Notes: a model not told the origin generated them from the letters alone. Shown: positions 23,203 through 35,510, counted from the first letter of the stretch. The stretch is DNA of 64,000 nucleotides from Tetmemena sp. SeJ-2015 (GCA_027382625.1 JAJKFJ010021960.1:124001-188000); one strand, 5' to 3'. Program-made: numbers and translations.

Positions 23203-24072
23203 TATTTTTTCCTAGTTGTTCTTTATTTAAATTTATATCTTTACTTTTGCAAATTATTTCACTAGGAAGCAGTAAGCATAACTTTTTATGAAGATGAGAG
23301 TGAAATTCTAGAAAATTAAATTAAGTTAAATAACTGACTGCTGCTCAATAATTGATATTCCTTATAAGTTTTCTTATTTTATTATTTTGATTATTAATTA
23401 AGGTCTCTTCCGACCGCTTATAGTGTTTATCTCTAAATGGCTGCTGAGTCACATTTGGACTCTCTCTTTAATATTGGAAAGCTTAAATGACTACAGAGTG
23501 AATCATTACTGTTTTAGAGCGAGAGGCAGACAGAGAGTTAATTCCTAATTTTATGGTAAGTTGGCGTAGGATTGAAATCTAAGCAATCAAGAAAAAATAC
23601 CATCGATTTCCTCTAAATCTACTTTTGTTGTTGCTACGTTTGGTGTAGAAATCCTCTCAAAACCTAAATTCAGGAATTTTGAAACATTTTTTCGTTCATT
23701 TATTTTTAACAAGCAATAGATAAATAATTAGAAAAATATTTACTATTCACCTCTGTCTTCTCCTAACTCTTCATTATCTGAAGTCAAATTATTATCTCAT
23801 GATTACTATTTCTTCTATTTTTTCATATTGTAATTTCATATAATAGAACTTAATATTTCTTAACTGCTTGTATCATATTTTATATGAAGCTTTTTTAAGC
23901 TTGGTTATCCTTAATTAGAAAAGAGCAATTAGCATTTAATAGTAGTCAATAAGTAGCCACTGAGGAGCGGAAATGCTACCCTCACCGATTCCAGAAGTTA
24001 AAGCAGCAGCCGACCCTCTGCCCAAATTTTTCTTAGTAGTGATTTACTATAATAACTTGAATAAAATCTTAG
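23203..24072. other. Intergenic region with two short coding-like plus-strand blocks
   Basis: Mostly AT-rich. ATG 23437 opens MAAESHLDSLFNIGKL; dropping one A from a run at about 23487 would extend it with NDYRVNHYCFRARGRQRVNS. ATG 23973 opens MLPSPIPEVKAAADPLPKFF just before the palindrome. These may be MDSs of a small gene on the plus strand; no family recognised. Confidence 0.35.
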
Positions 24073-24164
24073 TATTATAGAACTAATTAATATTTTAAAA
24101 ATTTGCGAGGAAAAATATAACTATAAGGGTAACATATATCTATAGCTATCTAAGGTTCATTAGC

Positions 24165-24413
24165 ATGGATGCGATGAAGGAAATGTAGAGACTCAATGCA
24201 TCATTATCACTACAGAAGCAATAAGCTAGTGCGCTCTCATATCTCACGCTGAGTAATGTTGAATTGCATCGAGAGCGCGCATCGAAACTTCAACTGCGAT
24301 AGAGAGTGAAGTGTTAGCAAGCATATACTCTTTATATACTGTGTATTTACTCTATGTCACTCACTTATCTCTATACGCTCTAAGTAGAAATGATGATTAT
24401 ATACTTGAAATGA
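24165..24413 (+). CDS. 82-codon ORF in left palindrome arm
   Basis: In the ciliate code, ATG 24165 to TGA 24411-24413: MDAMKEMQRLNASLSLQKQQ, then ASALSYLTLSNVELHRERAS and a hydrophobic C-terminus. The other arm carries its mirror copy at 25257-25505. Whether it is expressed is unknown; no family recognised. Confidence 0.3.
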
Positions 24414-25256
24414 TAAGTGATGAAGAGTGTAAATGCATTTTCCACTTGACAGCGTAACTTACTTGAGTGCGCTCAATGTGCGATATGTGCGCCGTGAAAC
24501 GCTCTCTCGAATGATGCTACTTGCGCACTTGTTGCATATCGGAAAAGTAGAGAGGAGAGGCTTGCACTGAAAAGTGCGATAGTGATTTTCACTCCACCAT
24601 ACTTAAGTTTGCACTTGTTTGCACTTGTATCTCTATATACACACATGCCATGAGTGCGCATACTAGTGATTCATGTTTGCACAGGATGTATGAATGATGT
24701 TAGCATGCAGGAGCAGTGATGCACTTCGCGCACATAGAGTTTGCAGTGAAAGAGTGCGATCTCAATCAAAGTGCGATAGAGTTCATCACTCCATTAATAA
24801 TGATCGATTAAAGTTATGATCAATTATAAGTATATGATTATTAAGTTATAGCGATTATTGGTTATATCATTATTAATGGAGTGATGAACTCTATCGCACT
24901 TTGATTGAGATCGCACTCTTTCACTGCAAACTCTATGTGCGCGAAGTGCATCACTGCTCCTGCATGCTAACATCATTCATACATCCTGTGCAAACATGAA
25001 TCACTAGTATGCGCACTCATGGCATGTGTGTATATAGAGATACAAGTGCAAACAAGTGCAAACTTAAGTATGGTGGAGTGAAAATCACTATCGCACTTTT
25101 CAGTGCAAGCCTCTCCTCTCTACTTTTCCGATATGCAACAAGTGCGCAAGTAGCATCATTCGAGAGAGCGTTTCACGGCGCACATATCGCACATTGAGCG
25201 CACTCAAGTAAGTTACGCTGTCAAGTGGAAAATGCATTTACACTCTTCATCACTTA

Positions 25257-25505
25257 TCATTTCAAGTATATAATCATCATTTCTACTTAGAGCGTATAGA
25301 GATAAGTGAGTGACATAGAGTAAATACACAGTATATAAAGAGTATATGCTTGCTAACACTTCACTCTCTATCGCAGTTGAAGTTTCGATGCGCGCTCTCG
25401 ATGCAATTCAACATTACTCAGCGTGAGATATGAGAGCGCACTAGCTTATTGCTTCTGTAGTGATAATGATGCATTGATCCTCTACATTTCCTTCATCGCA
25501 TCCAT
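25257..25505 (-). CDS. 82-codon ORF in right palindrome arm (mirror copy)
   Basis: Mirror of 24165-24413 with about one changed residue (MQRIN in place of MQRLN). The flanking ankyrin reading frame is continuous with this ORF, which may be chance. Confidence 0.3.
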
Positions 25506-25597
25506 GATAATGAACCTTAGATAGCTATAGATATATGTTACCCTTATAGTTATATTTTTCCTTGCAAATTTTTAAAATATTAATTAGTTCTATAATA

Positions 25598-26147
25598 TGA
25601 AGATATTAATTATAAGTAAGCTTTAATCTTCTTCTGTATGTTCTCTGTTGCAATTGCTTCTTTTATATCTTGTTTGGACCACTCCACATTTTCTACCAAA
25701 TACTTCACTATCTCAAAATATTAAAAGCTCTTAATTCTATAAAGTTATGATGTAAATATTTCCATCTAGCTGCGCATTAAAGGACGGACTCGAGGTTATC
25801 TATATCTACGGAGGACTTTATGTGGATATTAGCGCCATCAAAATATATAAAACTATACAATAGTACCTTAAACCATTTTGAATGAGTAACTTTACTATAT
25901 TGAGATTGCCGCACTCTGTCGCCACTTATATTGGAGTCTTTCCAAAGGCATTCTTGATATTGATTAAATGCTCTGGGTCGTCTTTGTTACGCATGTGTTT
26001 CTTGTAGTCGTCTTTTAACTCTCTCAAAATTCGCTTTTCGTCTCTAACAGAGCCCCTCGCCGCGTATTCGAAGAAGCGCCTTATCTTTCTAAAATAGTCA
26101 ATTTCTCGCACTTTTGGGGCAGGAGGAGGCTTTACCTTTTTCTTCAT
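25598..26147 (-). CDS. Small ankyrin-repeat protein
   Basis: ATG 26147: MKKKVKPPPAPKVREIDYFR then a basic region (FFEYAARGSVRDEKRILREL), and an ankyrin unit NAFGKTPIQVATECGNLNIV-KLLIQNG, continuing DGANIHIKSSVDIDNLES and EIVKYLVENVEWSKQDIKEA. Two or three frame changes between these blocks indicate small IESs near 25690-25880. No TGA is met before the palindrome, which begins at the last recognisable codons; the true stop may have been displaced by that element. Protein-binding role only. Confidence 0.65.
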
Positions 26148-28925
26148 ATAAGAAGAATTATGATAGTTAGAGTAAATTCAAAAATTCCATGAAGGGTGTT
26201 AATTAAGTTGAAGAGAAGGGTACAGGTGCAGTTCCTTTAACAATGCCGAGATGACCACCTCCATTTACTAAGAGAGCTTATTGGTCGAGTGACACATCCC
26301 CCATGTACTACTATTACTGATTTGGATCCGCTCTCGGCGAGTAACTTTCTATTTCCTTATCTTGAAGCTTCATTTCTTCGAACTCCACCGTGTTTTTCGA
26401 AGCCCTACTATCAGGATTCATGAGAAAATAATGAAAGATATAGAAGAAAGATTCAGCATTTTATTCGAATGAACTCTGAGCAATGACTAAGCTCTTTGAG
26501 GAGGCCTTAATATTTGCTTGGGTTAGTAACACTTTTTGTATTTCATCAATAAGTTACTCAGGAGATAGAATTTATATAGCCTCCTAACTTCTTAGTCTCA
26601 AAAGGCCTCCAATAATAAACCCCTATCTTAAAAAGTTAAAAAATGAAGTTTCTTTGAAAGTATATTTCTCAGTTTCCTCCACTTGCTTATTTTCTTCTTT
26701 TGCTCCACCTCTTGTGTAGTCGCTGTTGTGATATTAACTTATAAGTCAGTAGGTTATAGACTCACAGATGGATTCAGAGATGAATTTTAATTGTAAGAAG
26801 AAGTAAATACTGAGGTAGAAGCTTAGCTCTTGTTCTTTCCTTTCATCAAGCTGTTAAATGCAAAAAACGAAAATTTAAATACTACTCTCATTAAATTAAT
26901 GCAGTCTCATTTTGAGAGTCGTCGTCAATTTTCTTAGATGCATTCGATTTGTTTGTTCGAGCCTCGGGTGACTTCGATTAATTGTGGTAGAAGAATATAT
27001 TAATCTTTGTTTCTCCATTATTGAAATTCTCAACTAGATCTGGTTTAATACCTTAGCTTGTCAAATCTTAGTTTTTGCCTTGTGCAAGCTTCTTATTTTT
27101 GGAAAATTGATCTAGTTGCTATTAACTGGTTATTTTTTTAGTGCTTATCTTTTGCTTAAGCTCTCTTTCCTTCTTAAGAGAGTCAAAGCGCTCAAATTAG
27201 TTGAGTATTTGAGCTACCACCGGATTTTATCCTTATGCTAGTATATTAGCTTTACCCTAACGTTCAACAATTAAATTGAATTAATAAGTAGTTGCTGAGA
27301 ATAGTTGTTGACCTTCTTTGAGCTTACCTGAGTTGTACTGTTGTTTGCTTAATTATCATTTTTCCTGTCTTTTTACCTATTTTGCCCAATTATTCCTCGC
27401 TTGCTTTTTCATTTTTCTGATCTTATCCATCCTTGTTCTTTCCTTAGCGTTTATTAATATTTTTAATTTCCGAAGAACGATTACTGCTCAGACTGCTGTT
27501 TCCAGAACTTTTTGAATCTCTAAAACTAGAGCTACTTAATTCCCAACTCTCGTGTTCTCTTTCCTCTGTCTACTTTGCAAACTTTGACTTTGTTGTCTGC
27601 TAGCGATTGAATTAGTGATCCCCGCCCTTGTTAATTCTTTTCTTGAGATGATGACCACCACCTCCAAGCTTATTTACTCGCTTGTTATCAGCTAATTGAT
27701 ATTAGATTATAGTGGGGGAAGGTTTTGAGGAGATATTTTGCTAGGGAGGTAAGAAATTTTGTCGATTCTTAGATCCACCAGCAGCATTATTTTGGTTTAA
27801 ATTTTGGCAGTAGCACTGTTTAAACTGCTTGAAAGGTAATTATCTTCTTGAATGCTGCTGTCTTAGGAGCTCTGCTGCTAAATTAAGGAGGAGTTCTACT
27901 GCTCCTATATATGGGTTTGCTTGCTAATACTATTGCTGTGTTTCATAATTTCCTTAATCACTTGCTGAGTGAGCAGCACTGTTAAAAATAGAGTTATTAC
28001 ATTCAGAACTGTCTCCTTCTTGATAAGACTAGCTTCGGAAAAGGAGTTTGAGAAAGAGGCCGAGCTTCCTCAGATTTACCTGTTTCGCCGCTTGCGTTTC
28101 TTTTTACCATCGTCTATAGTTTCGTTTTTAAACAAGCTCTATCTAAATATGTTTATCTCTCTAAATCAATGAATTATCTCTTGACAGTATCTTTCCTCGC
28201 TAATTTGTTCTCACCTGCTATTCCTTGTGCTTCGCCCTTATAAACCTTAAAAATAGCGTATTTGGACACATTATCACCCCTAATTGTGCTTTTCTTATTG
28301 ACAAGGTTGGCAGATAGAGGTTACGAAACGCCATTGCCATGGTTGATGTTGAAATTAATGGTGAAGTTGAGGTTGGTCGTGTTGTTTGAAATAACAGAAT
28401 TTACGCTGCTCTGTTATCTCCCGAGGATGCTTGAGTTGCTAAGCTTCTTCATGAAGTGAGCTCTGTTTGTTATCACTGCGGTTTTCCTTTTATCGCCGCT
28501 GCCTATTCCACCAAGATTCCTGTTTTTGAGCTGCTTGGGCACTACTTAATCATTAAGTGTCAAATATATTTGACTTGCATGTATTGGATTTAGGCTTTGG
28601 GTTTCTTGAGTGGTTGTAGATGATTCTAGTCAAAACTCTTGGTTCGCCTTAAAAGTGGTGAATCATACATTAAATGAGATGAAGTGTATGAAGATAATTT
28701 TTTTAATCTCTACAGAAGGATGAGTGGGAGTTACCAGAGTCTTGCTAATTGAAAAGGGGGTGGAGAGTAGTAACCAAATTCTGATGAGGAAGCATCTACT
28801 CCTGAGCTATGATAATCACTGCTCGCTTCCCATTCAATCCAGCTTTTCTTGAATCCCCATTCTTACCGGCGATGCTAGATTTTAGAGGAGTAGTGCTCTA
28901 GGGAGATGAGTCAAGCTGGAAGTAA
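26098..28925 (-). CDS. Large low-complexity protein (C-terminal part or separate gene)
   Basis: The coding path on the minus strand runs from about 28925 (SKIQHRRQEWGFKKSWIEWE) through VPKQLKNRNLGGIGSGDKRK, an Asn/Ser-rich stretch, GDSSECNNSIFNSAAHSASD, and Lys/Ser/Gln-rich blocks, to QDKEIESYSPRADPNQQQQY, NGGGHLGIVKGTAPVPF and TGA 26098-26100. The stop overlaps the start of the next minus-strand gene by about 50 bp, which suggests a missed IES near 26160. No catalytic motif found. An 800-bp gap separates it from a similar block upstream (29733-30924), and the two may be one gene. Confidence 0.55.
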
Positions 28926-29732
28926 TTTATTTGCTTCTGAATGCAATTATTCTTCACATTATTCAATAGTTTAAAGAAAAGAGTTAATTTATCTATAAAG
29001 CTTACAGTGAAGTTCTTTGATTTATAATTGTGCAATATTAAAGATCTATATGAAATGATAAATCATCAGTTGCTATTAAATTAATCGAAAAAGTCGAGCC
29101 GTCAGACTTAATTCAAAAAATATTTTTCTAATTAAGATTATTCGCAGATTAAATTATGCTTTTTATTGATTGTTAAGGTCTATTATCAGAAATCCGGTTA
29201 GAATGAATAACAAGTAATATAATTTTGAAGTTTATTTGCTTAGAAACTTCATATTTGTTCAGCCCCTCTTTTCTCAGCTATTTACCTCATTTTTCATCCT
29301 TGATGGAATAAAGAGTCGTTACGGGGACGTCCAAGAGATCAATAAATAAGTTATTTATAAATTTTATTTGGCAGGAGAGTAGCTATCCAAAAATAGGTAT
29401 TTAATAAATATTGAGCAGAGGTTGTGGTGGTGGCTACTTCTTCAGCCGCCTTTAAAAGCAAACGCAAATTAAAGGGCCATTATTTATTAGAAGGGGCTAG
29501 GCCAAATCAGAACACCAACTTTTAAGAAGGTTGAGAATAAATTAAAAATTAGAGACTTAGTCCCCCACATAAAAGTAAAAATAAGCTTAAAAATTTTGGG
29601 GGAAATGCTGGTTTTAAGAAGCCAAAATTTTTAAAGAGAGGGAAGGTTATCTAGATAGTGCTTAATTTATAATAAATTATGACTTACCCAATTAAGTTCT
29701 GGCTTCTTTAATTACAAAGTCTTTATGTCGTC
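28926..29732. other. AT-rich interruption with a plus-strand coding-like block
   Basis: Separates two minus-strand coding blocks of similar composition. The plus strand at about 29420-29530 reads EVVVVATSSAAFKSKRKLKG then HYLLEGARPNQNTNFQEG, out of keeping with spacer. It may be a long IES with an embedded MDS, or an intergenic region. Confidence 0.4.
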
Positions 29733-30924
29733 AGGGCTCCAGATCACCTTTCTGAGTTCTATTTACTTTTATAACTGAGGCGGCATTCTTTATATTCACT
29801 CTAAATTATTACAGAAAAAAATTCATTTAAAACTAATTGCTTTAAATTCCATTTGCAGAGTAGTACTGTGCGGCGGAAGGAGGCTCGTATTGATAGTTTT
29901 CTAGGGGCGTAAATGTTTGCTGGCGATTCTTGGGTTACAATGCGTTAAGAGTAAATCTTTTTGTCAGCATCGGATTATTTTATTAATTCAAAGTGAAGCT
30001 CCCATTCCCACTCTTCCTCGTCGACCACTATTCTTTAAGCTATTCTGATTCATTGGTCTGAATTATGGGAAACACAAAATTTTGAAAAATTTTAGATTCA
30101 CTTGGGTATTTTTTTAACTGAGTTTGTGAAGAGTCATAGTCAAGAGCGGCAGCATCATTCTGAGTTTTTTGAGTTATATTCCTATGGCCAGAGTACTACT
30201 ATTAAATATTCTGTTGAGGTTCTTTGAGTGGCTCCCCCACCTACTCAGGCCTCAAAACTGCTTTAATTTTCGAACTCTGTGCAAGATTTTTAGTGGGAGT
30301 CATGTGCTAAATTAAAAGATTCAATGTACTGTCGCCTCTGCCCACCCCGCCACTTGCGAAAGTCTAATTTGTATTACTACCGAGTGAGTGCTCGGTATTT
30401 TGCTAAAGGATCTGAGAGAGGTCGACTCCAATATCTCGCAAGAGCAGGCCTTTATATTATGGAGCGTTTGAGTTTTGTGCAATACCAATATTTCCATTTT
30501 AGAACTGACCACTCATCGAAAATTATGATAAAGTCTATGTAACTTTTAAATAATCGAACCCTTTTAATTCCAGTCTACTGTCTCCATTCGCTTAATAAAT
30601 GGTGATTGCTTCCCCTAAGCTTACTATGGATTTGAACTGTAATTCGATGGTTAACTCAAATTGTGATACTTTAAATTTTAGTAATGAAATGAGGAGTGTG
30701 TATGTGTGATGTTGGATTATTCTTTTCTTCTACAGGTTACTCTAGTTTTAAGAGGCATGGATTTATTGAGTATTAATTATTGGAGGCTGTAATTATTTAG
30801 GCTGCTTCTGCGATTTCACTTTCCAGTTCTACAGTTAGAACTATAATTTCTTATTATTCTACTGTTATAGAACTAGCTGTTGCTCTTCATCTTTTTCACC
30901 CGTTGCGGTCTTTGTGCCTTCCAT
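29733..30924 (-). CDS. Gln/Asn-rich protein, N-terminal block
   Basis: ATG 30924: MEGTKTATGEKDEEQQLVLQ followed by Gln-rich sequence, LRDIGVDLSQILQQNTEHSL, GGVGRGDSTLNLL, TPTKNLAQSSKIKAVLRPEQ, and ENYQYEPPSAAQYYSANGIQ; the frame meets TGA at about 29733 (QKGDLEP*). The last part may already be IES, in which case the gene continues at 28925. Low complexity throughout, no domain recognised. Confidence 0.55.
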
Positions 30925-32337
30925 CTTTATTCCAACAAAAATAATTTAAATATAATCTTAAAATCTTTAGTACTGGAGGAGACTGATTTTACTTTTTCCT
31001 TGGCGAAACCATATATAATTTATTCAAAGATTCCGATAGCATGCTACTGCTAGTCTAATTAAAACTTTTTAAACTTTAAATGTCTAAATATTTTGTGTAA
31101 TTTTGTTCAGAGTAAGCTAACTGTTATTAACTTGTATTGCAGGATCAATAGAGTTTGCGCTAATATTCAGCTGCTCCAACTCCTATAATCAAATTAGCGA
31201 CTGAGAGGATCTCTCAAATTACAAATTGCTAATTCTCAAATCACTCCTATAGAGCTACTAATTTATTCCCTGGTCTCTTAAATCGAAACTTACGCTTAAT
31301 TAAGTAAAAATAAGATCTCTTATCATTATATTGATGATTGTGATTAATTTTTAGTCTAGAATTTTTTCAACTCTGCTAGTTTCAATATGCAGTTTGCCTT
31401 CATTCATTTTGGGAGTATTATTGATAATTGGCTGAATAATAAAAAAGTTATATTTAATTTATTACAACTCCTCCTCCCCTGGACAAGTAACTCCTCAAGG
31501 ATAAACTTATCTAGCACTTTCAAATTTCAAATTTCTCTTAAGTTATTTTTTTAGAGTGGAGTTTATGGAGAAGTCACTCTTAATATTGCTCAGAGTTTAA
31601 AGAGCCAGCATTACTTAGATCAAGTAGGAAAAGAATTCGAGACTGTGAGAGCAAGGCAATACTTTGGTCTTAAAACTAAGATTTACTCTTCTACAGAGCC
31701 ATTTATGATCATATGACAGGTAACCTATGGGAAGTAGAACACTCTCTTAGGTTAATAAAATAGATACTTTCAAGCTCAAATGCTACACACACAACACTAA
31801 ATATCATATAAAGTATATTTAAAAGCAAAATTAATGAGAGATATTTTTATTCGAGATTTCTCAAATTCAGTTTAATTTTAAATGCTAGTAAGTTGAAAAT
31901 AACAAGAGAAGATGAGGAAGGCTGAACTATCAAACTGAATGAAATACGAGAATATCCATTACATGAATAGAAGAAATTAATTTGATGCTATCACTGAGAT
32001 AGTTGAAAAGGGCTGAATCCTCTGGTGAGGAGTTTATTATTATTTCAATAAATTAAAACGAGGATGCATTCATCAATCATCCCTTTAATCTTCTTTCATG
32101 CGCACTCACTCACTATATAATTATTAATCCTTCGAGATTTAGATTTTTTTCTTCTCTCATTATTTCATAAATTATTTCTTCTTTGTGATGATCACTCATT
32201 ATGCCAAAATATGATTGATAAATTTGTTCGTTATAAATAATTTGAATTGCATAAACCGAAAATGAGCGCTCGCAGTAAGTCAAAAACAAGTTACTATTTA
32301 TCATCATACTGCAAAGCTAGAAATTTAATCTCACATT
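30925..32337. other. AT-rich region with scattered plus-strand coding-like blocks
   Basis: Two blocks look protein-like on the plus strand: about 31140-31320 (SAAPTPIIKLATERISQITN) and 31560-31715 (VYGEVTLNIAQSLKSQHYLD then QVGKEFETVRARQYFGLKTK). They may be upstream MDSs of the B-box gene at 32338. The rest shows nothing recognisable. Confidence 0.4.
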
Positions 32338-34529
32338 TTTTCTAGACTACGATAAGTGTGACAGATGTAGACAGGCTCCAGCAACTTTAGAGTGCGTGGA
32401 GTGTGGAACTCTGCAGAGGTCTATGAAGCATTGCTACGATTGCGACAAGTCCTATCACAAAATGTTTGATAAGGAAACTCACACCAGAATCACAATTAAG
32501 TTCGAAAGTTCATAATCTAACTTTCAGAACCCACTTCCACAATTTGCCTAAACTCTCAGTCTTTCGAACAACAAGCAGCCTTTGATAGATCAGAGATGTA
32601 AGAATCAATGTAATTTTAAAGCAGTTTGTAGAGCCTATGCATTAAACTTTGCAGTAACCTTTAGCGTCTCCACTCAGATAGAAGTATAATGATGCTTCAA
32701 GTAAGAGTCCACTAAGGAATTATCAGCCTACTGGATTTTTGAGCAGCAGATAGTATGGGTCCTAGGACTTTAACCAGTAAACTACTCTCGCAGATGGGAG
32801 TAGAGCATCTCCTCATTTCCCAAAGCTTGACAGTAAGATAAATCCGATCATAAATTTTCATAGTGCAAAAGATTAATGGCTACTCTTAAAACTTTGCCCT
32901 CCCAACTAATGCTTTTTACGATACCGCCTCAACCTCTGCATTAATCATAGGAACTTTTGTTTAAGACTTATACCTTACAATTATTCCATTAAGAGATGGT
33001 ATGCTATCACCATCTCAGTTATAAAACCAAGCTCCTCCTCAGTATGCTCAAACTTTAACTCAACAGAGATATGATGTTCCATAAACTACTTTGTTGTCAT
33101 CAAGACTTAGAGAATCCTCCAATGAAAGACTAGGACCTAATTATCTTAGATAAAATGAGCCCATCCAGCTTTAAGATCCTCACAGGTCCTTGAGAAATGA
33201 GAGCGTATCTCCTCTAAGAGTCAAGAGCACAGACTTTAATATTCAAGGATCTCAATATTTTTAATAAAAAATTATATAGGAAATAGAACTTATCATTGAA
33301 ATTCAACTAATTGTATTAAATATATTTGCAGTAACAAGAAAGAGGAGGCCTTCTATCACCAAGAGAAAACTAGTTTGGTCAGTCTTAGCACATCCCTACC
33401 TCCTCACTTTCCTCATCGTCAAGGTTAGGCTATTCTTAGTCTTAACCTGCATTTCTTGCAAATCCCCAAATTCTGCATCAAACTAGCTAAGCTTCATCTG
33501 AGTTCATAAGCTCCCACTCCCACCCTTGGCATGACTAATAGCTAATTCTAGCCTTAACCTTAGCTTAGCCACTCTTAAAGCATAGGTTCCCTCTCACATA
33601 GAGGAGCGATAGAGGCAGGCCAAAATAACGGAGACTTGACTATTTACTACAAGAATGGCAGAAGAGTATCGGTCTAAGTACCTCGAGCTAGAGAAGGAAT
33701 ATATCTTCCTCAAAAATGGTCATGACTTTGAAGTTCAAAGAGTGAGATCTTTCGCATCATTAAGTTTATTTTCATATTGAGATCTCAAGATAGATGAAGC
33801 AGAAAGAAGGTTTAATGATAAGCTCTAGCTTGAACTTTCCGAAGAACGAGCGCCATTATCGCGAGACCATTTCGCAGAAAGACTACCAAATATCTTAACT
33901 CCAACTTCAAATTCAAGAACTAGAAGATGGAATATAGAAAGAGACTCAAGAAGTTTCAGCCATGGATATTTTACTCTTCTTATTAAATGCACAGAGTTTA
34001 ACAGAAAGTAGAAAAGGACTATCAACTTGCATACGAAGAGTTTGAGAATAAAACTAAGGAGCTAGAGGATAGACTCAAGAGACAACAGAACGAGCATGAG
34101 TATTATCTCTCGAAGCAGTAGAGGCAATTTGATGAGGAGAAGACTATGTTAAAGTCAGAGTATGAACGCACCAAGGAAAGAGTGAAGTAAGAGCATGAGA
34201 AGACTTAGACTGATATGAGAGCCCTTCTTGATTCTAAGACTCTTGAGTTAGGTAGACTTGGTCAACAGCTGTAAATCGAAACTGAGGGTTTAAAATTGCA
34301 GAGAGCAGAGCTTGAGGGCACAGTCCATAGAGACAGATACCAGGTTGAGATTTGCACCATGGAAAATGAGAAGTTAAGATAGGCAAAGGGTGATTTTGAA
34401 CAAGAGAGGGACAGTTTATATAACGAGATTAGGTCCATGGAGGGTGAGACTGATAGACTATTTGCAGAGAACAAAGAACTCAAGCGCAAAGTTAAAAAGC
34501 TTGAGCACATTTTATACGGAAAGAAATGA
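32338..34529 (+). CDS. B-box-type zinc-finger protein with C-terminal coiled coil
   Basis: The N-terminal part shows paired Cys/His: DKCDRCRQAPATLECVECGT, then KHCYDCDKSYHKMFDKETHT, spacing typical of ciliate B-box-like zinc fingers. The middle is Ser/Gln/Pro-rich with repeated short elements such as RNYQPTGFLSSRQYGSQDFN. From about 33640 to the end there is a long coiled coil finishing DSLYNEIRSMEGETDRLFAE, then KELKRKVKKLEHILYGKK and TGA 34527-34529. Frame changes near 32690, 33300 and 33745 indicate IESs. The start is not visible and may lie in the blocks at 31140-31715. Likely a cytoskeletal or axonemal scaffold, by analogy only. Confidence 0.68.
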
Positions 34530-35201
34530 ACTTTGACTTATTAAAATGAGAATTTGATATGATAAGAATGAAGATATTTAAGAAGCGATTATGTTGATTA
34601 TGATAGAATTTAAAAAATGCTGAATAATTTGTATAGCGAGAGAGAGATATTGGAAATAATATTGTTTGAGGATTTTTTTAAAGCAATGAATTTTCGGAAA
34701 ATCAATGAGAGGATAATGATAGGTATCAAAAAATAGACAATCAGAATTAAATATAAGAAGCTCCCAATAGTCTGTCTAAGTTCTGGAGTTTGAGTTGTCC
34801 TTATGATTGGTTCATCGCATTTATTCTAGTTCTCCTTGAATAAAATTAATTATATCTCCTCCTAATTAGAGCATTTAATACAATAAGAAATAGGATAACC
34901 TTGCTTAATATTAAATAACTCAATTTTAAGATTGAAATATACTTTTAAATAATTGATATAGATATAATGAGATAAATTAAATGAAAAATGTCAAAAAAAA
35001 TAATTCAATATATTCTAAGACTTCTTATAATACATTTCAGGAGTTTAATAAATTAACTTTGAGTTTAAAATTGATATGAAGCATAATTAATAATCTTGAG
35101 ATTTCACTTAGTTCAATTTATTATGCAAAGTTTCTTAGAGGGCACATAAACGATTTTTTTCTTTTTAGAGCAATTAATATTTATTTTGAATTTCGATTTG
35201 A
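34530..35201. other. AT-rich intergenic region
   Basis: No convincing coding block, RNA or repeat. Confidence 0.45.
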
Positions 35202-35510
35202 GTTTATAACAAGATCCCTAACGAGATCCGAGACCGTCTCGTGGAGATGGTAGTAGTGGAGCGTTCAAGTATCAAAGACGCCGCCGCAGTCCTTAAGCTG
35301 AAATATTCGACTGCAAAGACCATTTACAAGATCTACAAGAAGGAAAACCGAACTTTTAAATTTTCCTCGCGATCAAGAAATCCGGGCGCCACCAAAGACA
35401 TGATCCAAAAGATCAAGAATCGATTTTAAAAATTAAGTGTTTTAGAAAGCGCCGCTACCTTAGTTTTTTACAAAATTCAACAACACTAGCAAAGTCTGTG
35501 GAATCGCTGA
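35202..35510 (+). CDS. Helix-turn-helix protein (HTH copy 2), 5' end not seen
   Basis: Reads NKIPNEIRDRLVEMVVVERS, then SIKDAAAVLKLKYSTAKTIY and KIYKKENRTFKFSSRSRNPG, followed by KDMIQKIKNRF and, after TAA=Gln, on to TGA 35508-35510. The helix-turn-helix aligns with HTH copy 1: KHDINFSSAKNVIQIFKKEG against KLKYSTAKTIYKIYKKEN. Probable DNA-binding protein; the codons are richer in G+C than the flanks. The start codon lies upstream in AT-rich sequence or in another MDS. Confidence 0.65.

Larger units (their letters stand above)
24073..25597. repeat. Giant near-perfect palindrome (731-bp arms, 63-bp spacer)
   Basis: Arms 24073-24803 and 24867-25597 are reverse complements with the axis at 24835 along their whole length, with no indel seen and only a few mismatches (for example GCGAGG/GCAAGG, TTAGCAT/TTATCAT, GAGACTC/GAGGATC). 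The 63-bp centre (24804-24866) is AT-rich. The arms are rich in GTGCGA/TCGCAC-like words. No transposase and no obvious target-site duplication. It could be a foldback element, an inverted duplication, or a hairpin-RNA source. Confidence 0.93.
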
